Part shown: positions 63,230 to 64,000 of the stretch, in pieces
How positions within the stretch are numbered: the stretch's first letter is position 1
Layout of the letters: every line of letters begins with the position of its first letter
Origin: Gloeocapsopsis crepidinum LEGE 06123
Lineage (GTDB): Bacteria > Cyanobacteriota > Cyanobacteriia > Cyanobacteriales > Chroococcidiopsidaceae
Reading direction: 5' to 3'
Length of the DNA: 64,000 bases
Assembly (NCBI RefSeq): GCF_015207655.1
Contig: NZ_JADEWN010000001.1
Span: 1 to 64,000 of the forward strand
Notes under the pieces: generated by a model
The model's database searches: none
What the model saw: the letters and a program-made list of their open reading frames with translations, nothing else
What the model was told of the DNA's origin: nothing
Program-made: the position numbers and the translations under genes

Positions 63230-64000
63230 CTAACGAATCAAGAAAGGTCGGCTAATATTTAAGACAGATTGGCGGAGAGAATAAAGCTGCTCTAGCAATT
63301 TTTGATATCCGTAAGAACCAAGCCATTGCAGCAGTCTAATCGATAAATTCAGGCGGAGATATTCAACAGAATATTGTCTTTGAGGGGCGCAGGCAATAGC
63401 TTCCTTTTGAAAGTAAAGTGCCTGCTGGCAGTCTCCATTCTTAGTTGCCAACCAACTTAAATAAAAATACAAAGAATTGTAAGCTTGTTTTTTTATGTAG
63501 AGCAAATCCTTTGGAACAGATTGAAAAGCTTTCTCAATCACCTTACAGGAAGATTTCCACATTGATAGATAAGATTTTGACAAGCTACTGGAGTTTGCTC
63601 TGTAGCGAACCAGCGGTTCTTTGATGACAGCAAAAGAATAATTTGCAGCAATTTTTAACCACATGTCCCAATCTTCCGCAGGAGTCAACTCAGAATCGAA
63701 TAAACCAACTGTCTTAAAACAAGACTTACGGATTAAAGGTGTACTGCCACAGCCAATAAAGTTAAATTTGATTAGCTGCTGCCAGACATCTCCTTCTGCA
63801 TTAGAGGTAACAAGACGACCAGTTGGTTTTCCGTCTCGGTCTGCTAATGCTGTCCAAGTATAAACTAAGCCTACTTCAGAGTAAGCTTCTAAACAGCAAA
63901 CCTGTGTTTCTAATTTAGTTGTCTCCCAAAGATCGTCAGCATCTAGGAAAGCAAGATACTTTCCTTGTGCGTGGGTGATTCCCGTATTGCGAGCAGGTGC
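63230..64000 (-). CDS. GT2 glycosyltransferase, 5' end outside the window
   Basis: The track starts this ORF at a TTG (63688), but the same frame stays open to the window edge. It reads APARNTGITHAQGKYLAFLDADDLWE, FNFIGCGSTPLIRKS, LFDSELTPAEDWDMWLKIA and VIKEPLVRYR. This is a GT-A fold with the DXD motif in LDADDLW and the EDWDMWL acceptor motif. At least 256 residues are inside the window. Roughly the first 80 residues, with the nucleotide-binding strand, lie beyond it. It belongs to the same operon as the flippase. Confidence 0.88.
   Translation of the reverse strand, partial: APARNTGITHAQGKYLAFLDADDLWETTKLETQVCCLEAYSEVGLVYTWTALADRDGKPTGRLVTSNAEGDVWQQLIKFNFIGCGSTPLIRKSCFKTVGLFDSELTPAEDWDMWLKIAANYSFAVIKEPLVRYRANSSSLSKSYLSMWKSSCKVIEKAFQSVPKDLLYIKKQAYNSLYFYLSWLATKNGDCQQALYFQKEAIACAPQRQYSVEYLRLNLSIRLLQWLGSYGYQKLLEQLYSLRQSVLNISRPFLIR

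Overview
This window looks like a cyanobacterial chromosome segment. The octamer GCGATCGC (HIP1) recurs inside most genes and spacers, base composition is moderately AT-rich, and several families are typical of cyanobacteria: SbtB, NB-ARC STAND proteins with a short HTH-like head, two-rhodanese metallo-beta-lactamase proteins, and GT2-rich exopolysaccharide loci. I cannot name the species. A unicellular or colonial Chroococcidiopsis/Gloeocapsopsis-type organism would fit.

Layout. (1) 1-5.8 kb is a decaying, mobile-element-rich zone. It holds the tail of an IS5-type transposase, an internally deleted amidase, a complete IS6-family element, an orphan sbtB, a decapitated MocR-type regulator, two small coupled hypothetical genes and a cytochrome oxidase subunit III pseudogene. 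(2) 5.8-20.7 kb is a plus-strand block for dark or anoxic carbon metabolism: phosphoketolase, glycogen phosphorylase, pyruvate formate-lyase and its activase, AdhE, and an ADP-forming acetate-CoA ligase fused to a GNAT acetyltransferase. Together these could turn glycogen into formate, ethanol and acetate, with ATP made at the acetate step. An antitoxin and a 5'-truncated PIN toxin follow. The truncation is caused by a second IS6-family copy in the same orientation as the first, so the whole fermentation block lies between two directly repeated IS6 copies. (3) 22-24.5 kb holds a BNR-repeat protein, a tiny acidic protein and an IS701-type remnant. (4) 24.6-33.3 kb is a two-protein NRPS (C-A-PCP, then TubC docking-C-A-MT-PCP-TE), predicted to make a short peptide with one N-methylated residue. 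A membrane-anchored alpha/beta hydrolase is divergent from it.

(5) 36-41 kb is a sulfide/persulfide detoxification locus: a TauE-type exporter, a rhodanese with a membrane tail, an ETHE1-type persulfide dioxygenase, an ArsR regulator with BigR/SqrR-like cysteines, a DUF442 phosphatase-like protein and a CstB-like dioxygenase/rhodanese fusion. A broken cation-efflux gene sits among them. (6) 41.2-43.5 kb encodes GatD and MurT, the two subunits of lipid II isoglutaminyl synthase. (7) 43.5-46.4 kb is a gene-poor AT-rich stretch followed by a STAND ATPase. (8) 46.4-64 kb is a large, mostly minus-strand exopolysaccharide cluster: UDP-xylose synthase, initiating sugar transferase, another epimerase, several GT2 enzymes (one fused to a methyltransferase), a polysaccharide deacetylase, an ABC exporter, a DXD glycosyltransferase, a Wzx-like flippase, and a final GT2 running off the window. 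One plus-strand secreted protein of unknown function is embedded in it.

I saw no tRNA, rRNA or CRISPR array. All family assignments come from reading the translations by eye. No database search was run.
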